A stretch of 64,000 bases of DNA, from contig JAEUKH010000041.1 in NCBI GenBank assembly GCA_016792845.1, positions 1 to 64,000 of the forward strand, given 5' to 3'. Positions 45,652 through 54,783 of the stretch are shown here, piece by piece; position 1 is the first letter of the stretch, and each line of letters begins with the position of its first letter. The position numbers and the translations under genes are program-made. Source of the stretch: Myxococcales bacterium. GTDB taxonomy: Bacteria > Myxococcota_A > Polyangia > Polyangiales > Ga0077539. Under the pieces are notes generated by a model. That model was not told the DNA's origin. It did not search any database and worked only from the letters and a program-made list of their open reading frames with translations.

Positions 45652-46503
45652 ATGCGGCAAGACCGGACCGAACATCCTCGGGTGCGTTCACTGGTAGCCT
45701 CGTGTTCATTGTCGGCGGCGTTGGCCCTCGGGTCATCGTTCGCCTGGGCTCAGCAAACTCAACCCGCGGCCGAAGATCCGGCCCGCGTCGAAGAGGCGCG
45801 CAACCAATACCGTGCGGGCGTGCAGTCGTTTCAGCGGCAGCGCTTCCCCGAGGCGACGGTTGCGTTCGAGCGCTCGTTCAGAGCGCGGCCGCACCCTGCG
45901 ACGCTCTACAACGCCGCCGAGGCCCGCATGCGCGCGGGCGACCAGGCGGGCGCCATCGAGCAGTTGCGAGAGCTCCTGGGCATGACGACCCCGGCCCCTG
46001 ACGAAGAGCTCGTGAGCCGCGCCCGGGCGCTGGCTCAGCAGATGGGTCAGACCAACCTCCAGGCCGTCGAGCGACAGGCCGCGCCGAGTTGTCCGGTGTG
46101 CCCGCGATGCGCTGAGGCGCCGACATGTCCGCCGCCGCCCCCGGCGGAGCGGGTCACCACCCACACCTCGCCCATGGCGTGGGCGCTCGCGGGCGCATCG
46201 CTGGCCTTTGTGGGCGCGGGGTCGGCCTTCTTTGCGGTCGCCCTCGACAACGCCTCGACCTACAACGACGCGCGGCTCAACGACAGCGCGGGCGCGCGGG
46301 CGGTGCGCGAAGACTTGAAAGACCAGGGCGAGCTCTACCGCGTGCTGGGCATCGCGGGCCTCGTGCTCGGCGCGGGCGCGGCCGCGGGCGCGACGTACTT
46401 CTTTCTGCACCCCCGCGAGCAGAGCGCGGCCCCGGCGTCGCCCATGGCCCGGCTCAACGTCGGCGTGGGTCTCGGCGGTTTGTCACTCTCGGGTCAGTTC
46501 TGA
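45652..46503 (+). CDS. exported TPR protein with transmembrane segments
   Basis: 283 residues from the ATG at 45652; a GTG at 45682 is an alternative that keeps the signal peptide (LSAALALGSSFAWAQQ). TPR-like helices at about 45-140 (YRAGVQSFQRQRFPEATVAFERSF). A Cys-Pro segment CPVCPRCAEAPTCPP (about 147-161) may bind metal. Two hydrophobic segments follow (about 175-195 and 225-250). This layout is frequent in Myxococcota beside kinases. Function unknown. Confidence 0.7.
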   Translation: MRQDRTEHPRVRSLVASCSLSAALALGSSFAWAQQTQPAAEDPARVEEARNQYRAGVQSFQRQRFPEATVAFERSFRARPHPATLYNAAEARMRAGDQAGAIEQLRELLGMTTPAPDEELVSRARALAQQMGQTNLQAVERQAAPSCPVCPRCAEAPTCPPPPPAERVTTHTSPMAWALAGASLAFVGAGSAFFAVALDNASTYNDARLNDSAGARAVREDLKDQGELYRVLGIAGLVLGAGAAAGATYFFLHPREQSAAPASPMARLNVGVGLGGLSLSGQF

Positions 46504-46541
46504 GCCCCGTCGGCGCCGTCGGCGTCGTACCCTTTTCGCAC

Positions 46542-47912
46542 ATGACCAATGCCCCCTCCACGGCCCCGGGTTTTCTGCGTCTCCTCAACGCGAAGGCCAC
46601 GAAGCGGTCGAAGATTGCGTACCTCGGCGCCCTCGCGTTCGGGGCTCAACAGATTCAGCAGTACCGCCTCGGCAATGGGCTCAAGGTGCTCATGCTCGAA
46701 GACCACCGGGCGCCCATCGTGTCGTACAACACTTGGTTTCGCGTCGGTTCGAGGCACGAACGAGAGGGCAAGACGGGCCTCGCGCATCTCTTTGAGCACC
46801 TCATGTTCAATGAGACAAAGAACCTCGGGGCGGGCCGCTTCGACAAGCTCCTAGAGCGCGCCGGCGCCGAGACCAACGCCGCCACGTGGAACGACTGGAC
46901 CTTCTATTATGAGAACGTCCCGGCCGATCAGCTGCCGCTGGTGATCAAGCTCGAAGCCGAGCGCATGGCCAACCTCGTGTTGCGAAAGGGCCCCGTCGGT
47001 AGCGAGAAAGAGGTCGTCGCCAATGAGCGGCGGTACCGCGTCGAAGACGACGTCTCGGGCGCCGTCGCCGAGGTGCTTTGGGCCGAGGCCTTCAAGGTTC
47101 ACCCCTACCATCACCCCACCATCGGGTGGATGGCTGACATTCTGAACTTCACCCCGGCCGACTGCCGGGCCTTCTACAAGACCTGGTACGCGCCCAACAA
47201 CGCCACGCTGGTCATCGTGGGCGACGTCGACCCGGCGAAGGTTCTCAGGGCCATCCAGCGCGCCTACGGCGGCCTCTCGGCGGCCCGCCTGCCGAGCCTC
47301 GACCCGCAGACCGAGCCCGATCAAGACGGCGAGCGGGTGCTGCGTCTTGAGAAGCCGACCCCCACCGACAAGGTCGCGCTCGGATACAAGGCCCCGGGCC
47401 TCGATCACCCCGACCACGCCGCGCTGACGCTCTTGTCTGAAGCCCTCCTCGGGAGCCGCGCGTCGCGCTTCTTTCACGCCCTGGTGACCGAGCGCGAGGT
47501 GGCGTCTGATGTCTCGGGCTGGGCCAGCACGTTTCGCGATCCGGGCCTGTGGGAGATCTCGGCGACGGCCACGCCCGGGCAGACCGCCGAGGCGCTCCTC
47601 GGGGCCATCGACCAGCTCGTCGACACCCTCGCCGCGACGCCCATCAACGCCGACGAGCGTGAGCGCTCGCTCGCCAAGCAAGAGCTCTTGCTCTTGCGGG
47701 GGCTCGACACCGTCGGCGGTCGCGCCGAACAAATCGGCTTCTTTGACGCCGTGCTCGATGACCCGGCCGGGGCCTTCACGCGGCTCGAACGGCTGCGCGC
47801 GGTGACCGTGGCCGACCTCGACCGCGTGGCCCGGCGCTACCTCGTTCGCGGCGCGCGCACCGTGGTGCTGGTGAAGGCCGACCGCGGCCTCGAAGGGGCC
47901 GAGGCCGCGTGA
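46542..47912 (+). CDS. M16-family zinc peptidase, catalytic subunit
   Basis: 456 residues from the ATG at 46542. Inverzincin motif HLFEH (82-86), preceded by GLKVLMLEDHRAPIVSYNTWF, with the distal Glu in SEKEVVANERRYRVEDD. Bacterial M16B peptidases are heterodimers; the next gene encodes the second chain, beginning at the stop codon of this one. No signal peptide visible. Confidence 0.92.
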   Translation: MTNAPSTAPGFLRLLNAKATKRSKIAYLGALAFGAQQIQQYRLGNGLKVLMLEDHRAPIVSYNTWFRVGSRHEREGKTGLAHLFEHLMFNETKNLGAGRFDKLLERAGAETNAATWNDWTFYYENVPADQLPLVIKLEAERMANLVLRKGPVGSEKEVVANERRYRVEDDVSGAVAEVLWAEAFKVHPYHHPTIGWMADILNFTPADCRAFYKTWYAPNNATLVIVGDVDPAKVLRAIQRAYGGLSAARLPSLDPQTEPDQDGERVLRLEKPTPTDKVALGYKAPGLDHPDHAALTLLSEALLGSRASRFFHALVTEREVASDVSGWASTFRDPGLWEISATATPGQTAEALLGAIDQLVDTLAATPINADERERSLAKQELLLLRGLDTVGGRAEQIGFFDAVLDDPAGAFTRLERLRAVTVADLDRVARRYLVRGARTVVLVKADRGLEGAEAA

Positions 47913-49198
47913 TGCAAGACGCGCTCACCTTCCTCGAAGCGAGCGACACCCTGCCGCTCGTCGACGTGTACTTCGTCGCCGACCGCGGCACGATGTACGA
48001 CCCAGACGGGCGCGAGGGCGCTCTCAACGTGGCGCTCCGCTCGATCCGACGCGGCACGCGGCGGCTCTCAGGGCCCGAGATCGACGCAGCCCTCGACCGG
48101 CTCGGGGCCGAGCTGACCTTCACGGGTGACACCACCAGCACGACCCTCCATGCGGCGGTGATTCGCCGTAACTTACTGCAACTCCTTGATCTTTTGGCAG
48201 AGATCCTTGAGACGCCCACCTTCCCCGCGCGGGAGGTCGAGCAAGTGATGCGTGAGGTGCGGGCTGATTTGATCGAGGCCCGCGACGACGACCGCATCCT
48301 CGCGGCGCGCTGGTTTCGCCGCACGCTCTTCAAGGGTCACCCCTTCGGTCGCCCCGACGCGGGCACGCCCAAGAGCCTCGACGCGGTGAATCGCGACGAC
48401 GTCGTGGCGGCCTGGCGCGGCGCGGCCACGGGCTCGCTGCGCCTCTTCGCGGCAGCGGGTGACATCACCGAGGCCGAGCTCAACGGGTTTCGCGACCAAG
48501 TTGTGGGGCGCCTCGCGCGGGTCGACGTAACGCCGCGCACCCTGCCCGAACCCGCGACGCCGCGCGGGCGCACGCTAGTGATCGTCGACAAGCCCGCGCG
48601 CACGCAGACGCAGATCTACATCGGCGGGCTCGGCACGATGCCCCGCGACCGCGACCATTTCGCGCTCCTCGTGGGCAACACCATCTTCGGCGGCACCTTC
48701 ACGTCGCGGCTCATGCGCGAGGTGCGCTCGAAGCGCGGCTGGAGCTACGGCGCAGCGAGCCGCCTCGGGCGAGACCGCGTGCGCGAAGCCTGGAGCATGT
48801 GGACCCACCCCGCCATGAGCGACGCGCCGGCGTGCATCGCCCTTGAGCTGAAGCTCCTCGACAAGCTGCTCGACGACGGCGTCACCGAGCGCGAGCTGAG
48901 CTTCGCCAAGAGCTACCTCGTGCGGAGCCGCGCCTTCGACCTCGACACCGCCACCAAGCGCTTGTGGACGCGTATCGACCAGCACCTGCTCGGGCTGCCG
49001 AGCAACTTCCAGGCGCGCGCCGCCGAGCGCATCATGGCCGTCACCCGCGACGAGGTGAACGCGGCCCTGCGCAAGCGCCTCTCTTCGAAGAACCTGATCG
49101 TGTCGGTGCTCGCCACGGCGAGCGAGGCGCGGGCGGCGATCGAAGACGCCATCGACGGGCTCGACCGCACCGTGGTGATACCGTACGAGAGTGATTGA
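47909..49198 (+). CDS. M16-family peptidase, non-catalytic subunit
   Basis: 429 residues, GTG start at 47909 (an ATG follows at 47912). Same fold as its upstream partner, but the region that should hold HxxEH lacks it, while the C-terminal Arg-Tyr region FTSRLMREVRSKRGWSYG that helps bind substrate is kept. This is the M16B heterodimer arrangement. GTGA overlap with the catalytic-subunit gene. Confidence 0.9.
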   Translation: MMQDALTFLEASDTLPLVDVYFVADRGTMYDPDGREGALNVALRSIRRGTRRLSGPEIDAALDRLGAELTFTGDTTSTTLHAAVIRRNLLQLLDLLAEILETPTFPAREVEQVMREVRADLIEARDDDRILAARWFRRTLFKGHPFGRPDAGTPKSLDAVNRDDVVAAWRGAATGSLRLFAAAGDITEAELNGFRDQVVGRLARVDVTPRTLPEPATPRGRTLVIVDKPARTQTQIYIGGLGTMPRDRDHFALLVGNTIFGGTFTSRLMREVRSKRGWSYGAASRLGRDRVREAWSMWTHPAMSDAPACIALELKLLDKLLDDGVTERELSFAKSYLVRSRAFDLDTATKRLWTRIDQHLLGLPSNFQARAAERIMAVTRDEVNAALRKRLSSKNLIVSVLATASEARAAIEDAIDGLDRTVVIPYESD

Positions 49199-49229
49199 GG
49201 GCCTCGCTCCGAGGCTCTGGGTGTGCGCC

Positions 49230-50306
49230 ATGTCGTCTGCTCCGCTTGCAGGGTTTGCCTCCGTCCGCGGCCATTCTGAGATCCTCGACCTGCTGAGGCG
49301 GGCCGAGCGTCACGGGCGGCTCGCGAGCGCGTACCTCTTCGTCGGGCCGCCGGGGGTGGGCAAAGACCGCGCGGCCCGGGCCTTGGCGCAGCGGAGCCTC
49401 TGCGTTCAGCGCACCTTCGACGGCGACGCCTGCGGTCAGTGCGGGGCCTGCCGCAAGGTCGCGCACTACCAGCACCCTGACCTCTTGCTGCTTCAGCGCG
49501 GGCTGAAGGAGCCGCCGCGGCCCGAGCACCCGCGCTACGCCGAGACGATGCGGCAGTGGTGCGAGGGCGCGCCGGAGTCCGAGCTCAGCGGCGTGATCAG
49601 CGTCGAGCAGGTGCGCGAGCTCATCGAGCGGATGCCCTTCCGACCCCACGAGGGCGGCGAGCGCTGGGTGATCGTGCGCGAGACCGAGCGCTTCCACTCG
49701 GGGGCCGCCAACGCGTTCCTCAAGACCCTCGAAGAGCCGCCCGATGCGACGCATTTCGTGCTCCTGACGAGCCGCCCCTCGATGCTCCTGCCGACCATCC
49801 GATCGCGGTGTCAAACCCTGCGCTTTGGGCTCCTCGACGAGCCCGACGTGCGCGCGGTGCTCGCGGGCTTGGGCCTCGCGCCGGAGGCCATCGAGCCCAT
49901 CGCGGGGCTCGCCGATGGCAGCGTCGGGCGCGCCCTCGAGTTCGCCGATCAGGCCCAGCTTGAGCACCGCCAGTCGCTCGTCAAGCTGCTCCGCTCGGCG
50001 CTCGAACAAGCGAGCGTCGACACCGCCAACCTCGGCGGCTTCGTCGCCGCAGCCGACGCCATCCACCGTCAGCTCAAAGACAAAGAGATCGACCGACGCG
50101 ACCTCGAAGCCGCCCTGCTTCTCCTGGGGCGGCACTATCGAAACGAGGCCGTCGCGCACGCCGACCACCCCGCCCGCGCGCTCGTCAACGCGGCCCGGGC
50201 CACCGCGGTGCGCGAGACCATCGAGGCCCTCGACACCGGCAACAACCTCAGTCCGCAGCATGTGATCCAGTCGATGCTGGTTCACCTGCGGGAGATCAGA
50301 TCGTGA
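49230..50306 (+). CDS. holB: DNA polymerase III delta' subunit
   Basis: 358 residues from the ATG at 49230, where the conserved FASVRGHSEILDLLRRA begins; the frame is open from a GTG at 49191. Clamp-loader AAA+ protein: P-loop region VGPPGVGKDRAARAL and zinc-type Cys cluster CGQCGACRKVAHYQHPD. Classic delta' keeps the fold but need not hydrolyse ATP. Heads the holB-ricT-metG cluster seen in many bacteria. Confidence 0.9.
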   Translation: MSSAPLAGFASVRGHSEILDLLRRAERHGRLASAYLFVGPPGVGKDRAARALAQRSLCVQRTFDGDACGQCGACRKVAHYQHPDLLLLQRGLKEPPRPEHPRYAETMRQWCEGAPESELSGVISVEQVRELIERMPFRPHEGGERWVIVRETERFHSGAANAFLKTLEEPPDATHFVLLTSRPSMLLPTIRSRCQTLRFGLLDEPDVRAVLAGLGLAPEAIEPIAGLADGSVGRALEFADQAQLEHRQSLVKLLRSALEQASVDTANLGGFVAAADAIHRQLKDKEIDRRDLEAALLLLGRHYRNEAVAHADHPARALVNAARATAVRETIEALDTGNNLSPQHVIQSMLVHLREIRS

Positions 50307-51862
50307 CCGAGCCCGCTGACAAAGCACGCCCCTCGAAGGCGCCGCAGCCCTCGAAAGCGCCGCAGCCCTCGAAAGCGCCGCAGCCCTCGAAGGCACCCAA
50401 GGGGTCAAAGCCGCCGCGCCCCTCGCGCGCGCCCGGCCCCCGAAGCGGCAAGGGGCCGAGCATCCCCGCGCCCCCGAAGCTGCCCGCGTTCGGTGGCGCT
50501 CCTGAGGCGCGACCGCGGCCCGATCGGAGCGACCGCGCGGCGACGCCAGGGCCACCCCCGCGAGGTCCGCAGGGCGGTCATCCGCGGAGCCCGCAGGCGG
50601 GCGCGCGCCCGCAAGGCCACTCGAACCCGCAGGGCGCTCAAGGGCCGCGAGGGCCCCGACGGAGCCAACGCCCCGGCGCGCCGACACCGCACGCGCAGGG
50701 GCACGCCCAAGGGCAAGGGCGACCTCCCGGGCGGCACGAGGCCCGGCACGACCCGCGGCACGGTCAACGCCCGCGGCACGAGGGCCCGGCGCAACGACCC
50801 GCCCCGACGCCCGAGGCGCACGCCGCCCCCGCGGTGCGGAGCACGATGCTGCCCCCGCCGATGCCCCCCGAGGGCGAAGCCTCGCGCGCGACCGAGGCCG
50901 CTGAGACGCCTCCCGAGGCGCCGCGCGTCAGGCTGCCCATCGCCGTGCAGGCGCCCTCGCACGAGGGCGACGGTGAGGTCGACTTCCCTGAGTACGCCTG
51001 GCCCGACGAGGGCATGCTCGCGAGCGTGGCGTTGGTGCGGCTCCCCGAAGGCACGCGGCCCCTCGCGGTCGACGCGGGCAACCTCACGCTCCAGCGCGGC
51101 GACACGGTGCTGCTCGACACCGAGCGCGGGCCTGCGCTCTGCACCGTGACGGCCCCGGCGCGGCGGCAGTGGGTCCAGGGTCGGCCGCCGCCTCGCATCA
51201 CGCGACGGGCGGGCGAGGGCGACCTCCAGGCCGAGACGCGCCTTCGGCTCCGCGAGGCCGAGGCGACCCGCAAGGTGATCGAGATCGTGCGCGCGCTCGG
51301 GCTCGCCGCGAAGGTCGTGCGGGTCGAGCTGCCCCTCACGGGTAACCGCATGACGCTCTTCCTCGCGAGCGAAGAGCGCATCGAGCTGCGCGAGCTCGGG
51401 CGGGCCCTCGGGCAGAGCTTCTCGGGGCGGGTCGACATTCGCAACGTCGGCGTCCGCGATGCGGCGCGGAGCCTCGGCGGGGTCGGCCCCTGCGGGCTCC
51501 AGCTCTGCTGCAACACGTTCTTGAGCGATTTCGCGCCGGTGTCGATCCGACACGCCAAAGACCAGGGCCTCGCGCTGAACCCGCAGCGGGTCTCGGGCGT
51601 GTGCGGGCGGCTCATGTGCTGCCTCGTGTACGAAGACGCGTTCTACCGCGCGCAGCGCAACCTCTTCCCCAAGCCCAACAAGCGCGTGATGACGCCGAAG
51701 GGCGAGGGTCGGGTGCGCGACGTCGACGTGCTCGCGCGCACCGTCCGGGTCTTCTTCCCAGACCGACCGATGGAGACCTTCTCGGTCGACGCCCTCTCGG
51801 CCGTGGCGCTCCCCGCGCAGGGCCCCGCGCCGCCCGACGACGCCCACGACGACGCGCCCTGA
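50303..51862 (+). CDS. ricT: RicT/PSP1-domain protein with Lys/Pro-rich N-terminal tail
   Basis: 519 residues, GTG start overlapping the holB stop (GTGA). The PSP1 domain (about 225-490) carries the conserved Cys pattern CGLQLCCNT ... CGRLMCCLVYED, which in the RicAFT (Y-complex) proteins binds iron-sulfur and assists mRNA maturation by RNase Y. The first 215 residues are Lys/Pro/Ala/Gly/Arg-rich, basic and disordered, and start with a near-perfect 18-bp tandem repeat (PSKAPQ units). Such a long basic tail is not usual in RicT. Confidence 0.9.
   Translation: MTEPADKARPSKAPQPSKAPQPSKAPQPSKAPKGSKPPRPSRAPGPRSGKGPSIPAPPKLPAFGGAPEARPRPDRSDRAATPGPPPRGPQGGHPRSPQAGARPQGHSNPQGAQGPRGPRRSQRPGAPTPHAQGHAQGQGRPPGRHEARHDPRHGQRPRHEGPAQRPAPTPEAHAAPAVRSTMLPPPMPPEGEASRATEAAETPPEAPRVRLPIAVQAPSHEGDGEVDFPEYAWPDEGMLASVALVRLPEGTRPLAVDAGNLTLQRGDTVLLDTERGPALCTVTAPARRQWVQGRPPPRITRRAGEGDLQAETRLRLREAEATRKVIEIVRALGLAAKVVRVELPLTGNRMTLFLASEERIELRELGRALGQSFSGRVDIRNVGVRDAARSLGGVGPCGLQLCCNTFLSDFAPVSIRHAKDQGLALNPQRVSGVCGRLMCCLVYEDAFYRAQRNLFPKPNKRVMTPKGEGRVRDVDVLARTVRVFFPDRPMETFSVDALSAVALPAQGPAPPDDAHDDAP
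50330..50401 (+). repeat. 18-bp tandem repeat in ricT 5' coding region
   Basis: Four adjacent 18-bp units (50330, 50348, 50366, 50384), the last degenerate. In frame; each encodes PSKAPQ or close. Copies 2 and 3 are identical. Confidence 0.85.
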
Positions 51863-51919
51863 GCGCGAGTCTGGGTTGCCTGAGGGCCGAGTCTCGGGCA
51901 CAACCCGCGGCCTACGGCG

Positions 51920-53899
51920 ATGCGCGACACCTTCTACGTTACGACCCCGATCTACTACGTCAACGGCGCGCCGCACATCGGGCACGCCTACACCACCGTG
52001 GTGGCCGATGCGCTGCGGCGCTTTCACAGCCTCCGCGGGCGCCGCGCGCGCTTCCTCACGGGCACCGACGAGCACGGGCTCAAGATCGAGCGCGAGGCCG
52101 CCGCCCGCGGCATGAAGCCCCTCGATTTCGCCACCGAGAACGCCGACCGCTTCCGCGCGCTCTGGCCGCTCCTCGGGGTCGCCCCTGACGACTTCATTCG
52201 CACCACCGAGGCCCGTCACATCGCGGGCGTTCAGAAATGGTGGCAGACCTGCGCGGCCCGGGGTGACATCTACCTCGGGCGCTACAAGGGCCTCTACTGC
52301 GTCGCGTGCGAGGGCTACAAGACCGAGAAAGAGCTGCTCGACGGCGGCCTCTGCCCGGTGCACGAGCGGCCCGTCGAGACCCTCGAAGAAGAGACCTACT
52401 TCTTCAGGCTCTCGAAGTACCAAGACGCGCTCTTGAAGCTCTTCCGCGAGACGTCGTTCATTCAGCCCGAGACGCGCCGCAACGAGATGATCGCCTTTGT
52501 CGAGCAGGGCCTCGAAGACCTGTCGATCTCGCGCACGAGCTTCGAGTGGGGCATCAAGGTGCCGGGCGACCCGCGGCACGTCGTGTACGTGTGGTTCGAC
52601 GCCCTCTTCAACTACCGAACGGCCCTCGAAGCTGACCCCGCGCTCGAAGCCTTCTGGCCGCCGACGGTGCAGCTCGTCGCCAAAGACATCGTGCGCTTTC
52701 ACACGGTGTACTGGCCCGCGTTCTTGATGAGCGCGGGGCTCCCGCTGCCCGAGACCGTGTTCTCGCACGGGTACCTCTTGTCGGCAGGGCGCAAGACCTC
52801 GAAGACGCCCGGCCAGGGCGGCCCCGCGGCGGTGAGCTACACCACCAACCCCGCGAAGCTCGTCGGCGCCCTCGGGGCCGATGTGCTGCGGTACTACCTC
52901 TTGCGCGACGTGGTCTTCGGCAACGACAGCGAGTTTCAGGTGCCCAACGTCATCGCCCGGGCCCGCGCAGAGCTCGCCGAGACCGTGGGCAACCTCCTCA
53001 ACCGCACCCTGCCCTTTGTGACGCGGGTCTTCGACGGTCGGGTGCCGAGCGTCGACGCCGCCCTCTGCGGCGAGCGCGAGGCCGAGCTCGTCGCCCACGG
53101 CGCCAAGGTCGCGGTCGACAGCGGCGCGCTCTGGGAGACCTTCGCCCACCACCGCGCCATCGAGCTCTGCCTCGAACTCGCGCGGCTCGGCAACCAGTAC
53201 TTCGACACCCAAGCCCCGTGGAAGCTCGCCAAGAGCGAGGCCGATCGGGCGCGGCTCGGCACGGTGATCGCGCACGTCCTCGCGGTGGTGCGCACCGTGG
53301 CCACGATGCTCGCGCCGGTCATCCCGGTGAAGGCCGCGGCGATGCTCGGGCAGCTCGGGCTGCAGCTCGAAGCGCGCGAAGGGCACGACGCCTGGCCCGC
53401 GGCGCTCACCTTCGTGCCCGCCGACACCGTCATCGCGCCCGGCGAGCCCGTGTTCTTGAAGTACGACGCCAAGACCGAGGCCGAGCTCCTCGCGGCCCTC
53501 AAGGCCGACGCGCCCGCCGTCGCGACGCCCGCCGCGCCCGAGGCCCCCAAGGTCGACGCCCCCGTCGCAGAGATCGCCTTCGACGATTTCGCCAAGGTCG
53601 ACCTGCGCCTCGGCACCGTGCTCAGCGCCGAGAAGGTGCCGAAGAAAGACATGCTCCTCAAGCTGTCGGTCGACCTCGGCGAGGCCGCCGGGCCCCGCAC
53701 CATCGTCTCGGGCATCGCCCTCGCGTACAAGCCCGAAGCCCTCGTGGGTAAGCAGGTCGTGGTGGTGGCCAACCTCGCGCCGCGCGACTTCGGCAAGGGC
53801 CTCGTCTCGCACGGGATGCTCCTCGCCTGCGGCCCCAAGGAGTCGCTCGGGGTGGCGACCTTCGACCGCGCCTTCGCGCCCGGCACCCGGGTCAAGTAA
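51920..53899 (+). CDS. metG: methionyl-tRNA synthetase
   Basis: 659 residues. HIGH-type motif GAPHIGHAYTT (about 16-26); zinc-type knuckle CVACEGYKTEKELLDGGLCPVH, in which the expected last Cys is His; anticodon-binding helical domain; C-terminal EMAP/Trbp111 tRNA-binding domain (about 560-659). The KMSKS loop is replaced by GRKTSKTPGQG near residues 292-302. That departure affects residues that stabilise the adenylate transition state, yet everything else looks functional. Part of holB-ricT-metG-HEAT-tatD. Confidence 0.95.
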   Translation: MRDTFYVTTPIYYVNGAPHIGHAYTTVVADALRRFHSLRGRRARFLTGTDEHGLKIEREAAARGMKPLDFATENADRFRALWPLLGVAPDDFIRTTEARHIAGVQKWWQTCAARGDIYLGRYKGLYCVACEGYKTEKELLDGGLCPVHERPVETLEEETYFFRLSKYQDALLKLFRETSFIQPETRRNEMIAFVEQGLEDLSISRTSFEWGIKVPGDPRHVVYVWFDALFNYRTALEADPALEAFWPPTVQLVAKDIVRFHTVYWPAFLMSAGLPLPETVFSHGYLLSAGRKTSKTPGQGGPAAVSYTTNPAKLVGALGADVLRYYLLRDVVFGNDSEFQVPNVIARARAELAETVGNLLNRTLPFVTRVFDGRVPSVDAALCGEREAELVAHGAKVAVDSGALWETFAHHRAIELCLELARLGNQYFDTQAPWKLAKSEADRARLGTVIAHVLAVVRTVATMLAPVIPVKAAAMLGQLGLQLEAREGHDAWPAALTFVPADTVIAPGEPVFLKYDAKTEAELLAALKADAPAVATPAAPEAPKVDAPVAEIAFDDFAKVDLRLGTVLSAEKVPKKDMLLKLSVDLGEAAGPRTIVSGIALAYKPEALVGKQVVVVANLAPRDFGKGLVSHGMLLACGPKESLGVATFDRAFAPGTRVK

Positions 53900-53925
53900 G
53901 GGCCCTCTGGGCAATCGGTTACGCC

Positions 53926-54783
53926 ATGTTTCACCCCTCGCTGCGCACCCGTAGCTACGCCGCCGCCCTGCGCGACCTCGCGAGCGAGAAGGCCGCCGTG
54001 CGCGCCGCCGCCGCCCGCGACATGCTCTCGTCGGGCCGCGAGCACCCCCGAGAGGCCGCCGACGCCCTCGCGCCCCTGCTCGACGACGCCGACACGGCGG
54101 TGCGCGTGGCCGCCCTGGTGGCCCTCGGCGCCCTCGACGCCCACCACCACGTCGACGCCATCGCCGCGCGGGTCGATGACGACCACGGCGAGGTGCGACA
54201 ACACGCCGTCATGGCCCTCGGCGACCTCGGCGGCGACCGCGCGCGCGAACACCTCGAACGGGCCCTCGGCGCGGGCTTCGCCGAGGTGCGCTTTCAAGCC
54301 CTGGTGGCCATGGCCCACGTCGACCCGCCACGCGGCCTCGCCCTCGCGCGCGAAGCCCTCGGCGACGAAGACCGCTACATCGCGGCCGAAGCGGCCCTGC
54401 TCGTGGGGGCGCTCCTCACCCGCGACGCCACCCGGCGACACTTCACCGCCGCCCACGCCGCCGAGGCCCTCACGGCCCTCACGGCCCTCGACGCGCACCC
54501 GAACGACGAGCTCCGGGTGGGCGCCTGGGTCTCGCGGGTGCGGCTCGGCGATGCGGCGCCCCTCGACGCGCTCTTCGCCCTCGCCGCCGGGCGCCTCGCG
54601 GGCGTGTCGGTGTCGGCCGACCTGGCCCTCGACGTCATCGACACCTTCGGCGACCTCGACGTCGCACACCACGCGCGCGTCCGGGCGGTGCTCGGCCCCA
54701 TCGCGCGGCGCTGGTTTCACAGCGAGACCCGCGAGCGCGCGCGGGCCGTCATCGCGCGCCTCGCAGAGAGACCCTCACCATGA
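53926..54783 (+). CDS. HEAT-repeat protein
   Basis: 285 residues of alpha-helical HEAT repeats in roughly 31-residue units, e.g. VRVAALVALGALDAHHHVDA and VRQHAVMALGDLGGDRA. Highly Ala-rich. No signal peptide. Probable protein-protein scaffold. Four-base overlap with tatD (ATGA), so the two are translationally coupled. Confidence 0.8.
   Translation: MFHPSLRTRSYAAALRDLASEKAAVRAAAARDMLSSGREHPREAADALAPLLDDADTAVRVAALVALGALDAHHHVDAIAARVDDDHGEVRQHAVMALGDLGGDRAREHLERALGAGFAEVRFQALVAMAHVDPPRGLALAREALGDEDRYIAAEAALLVGALLTRDATRRHFTAAHAAEALTALTALDAHPNDELRVGAWVSRVRLGDAAPLDALFALAAGRLAGVSVSADLALDVIDTFGDLDVAHHARVRAVLGPIARRWFHSETRERARAVIARLAERPSP

Noticed and set aside
50405..53914. 1169-residue minus-strand open frame across ricT/metG
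   Set aside because: Antisense shadow produced by high GC and codon bias; the plus strand holds clear RicT and MetRS motifs, and the minus product is low-complexity Arg/His/Glu.
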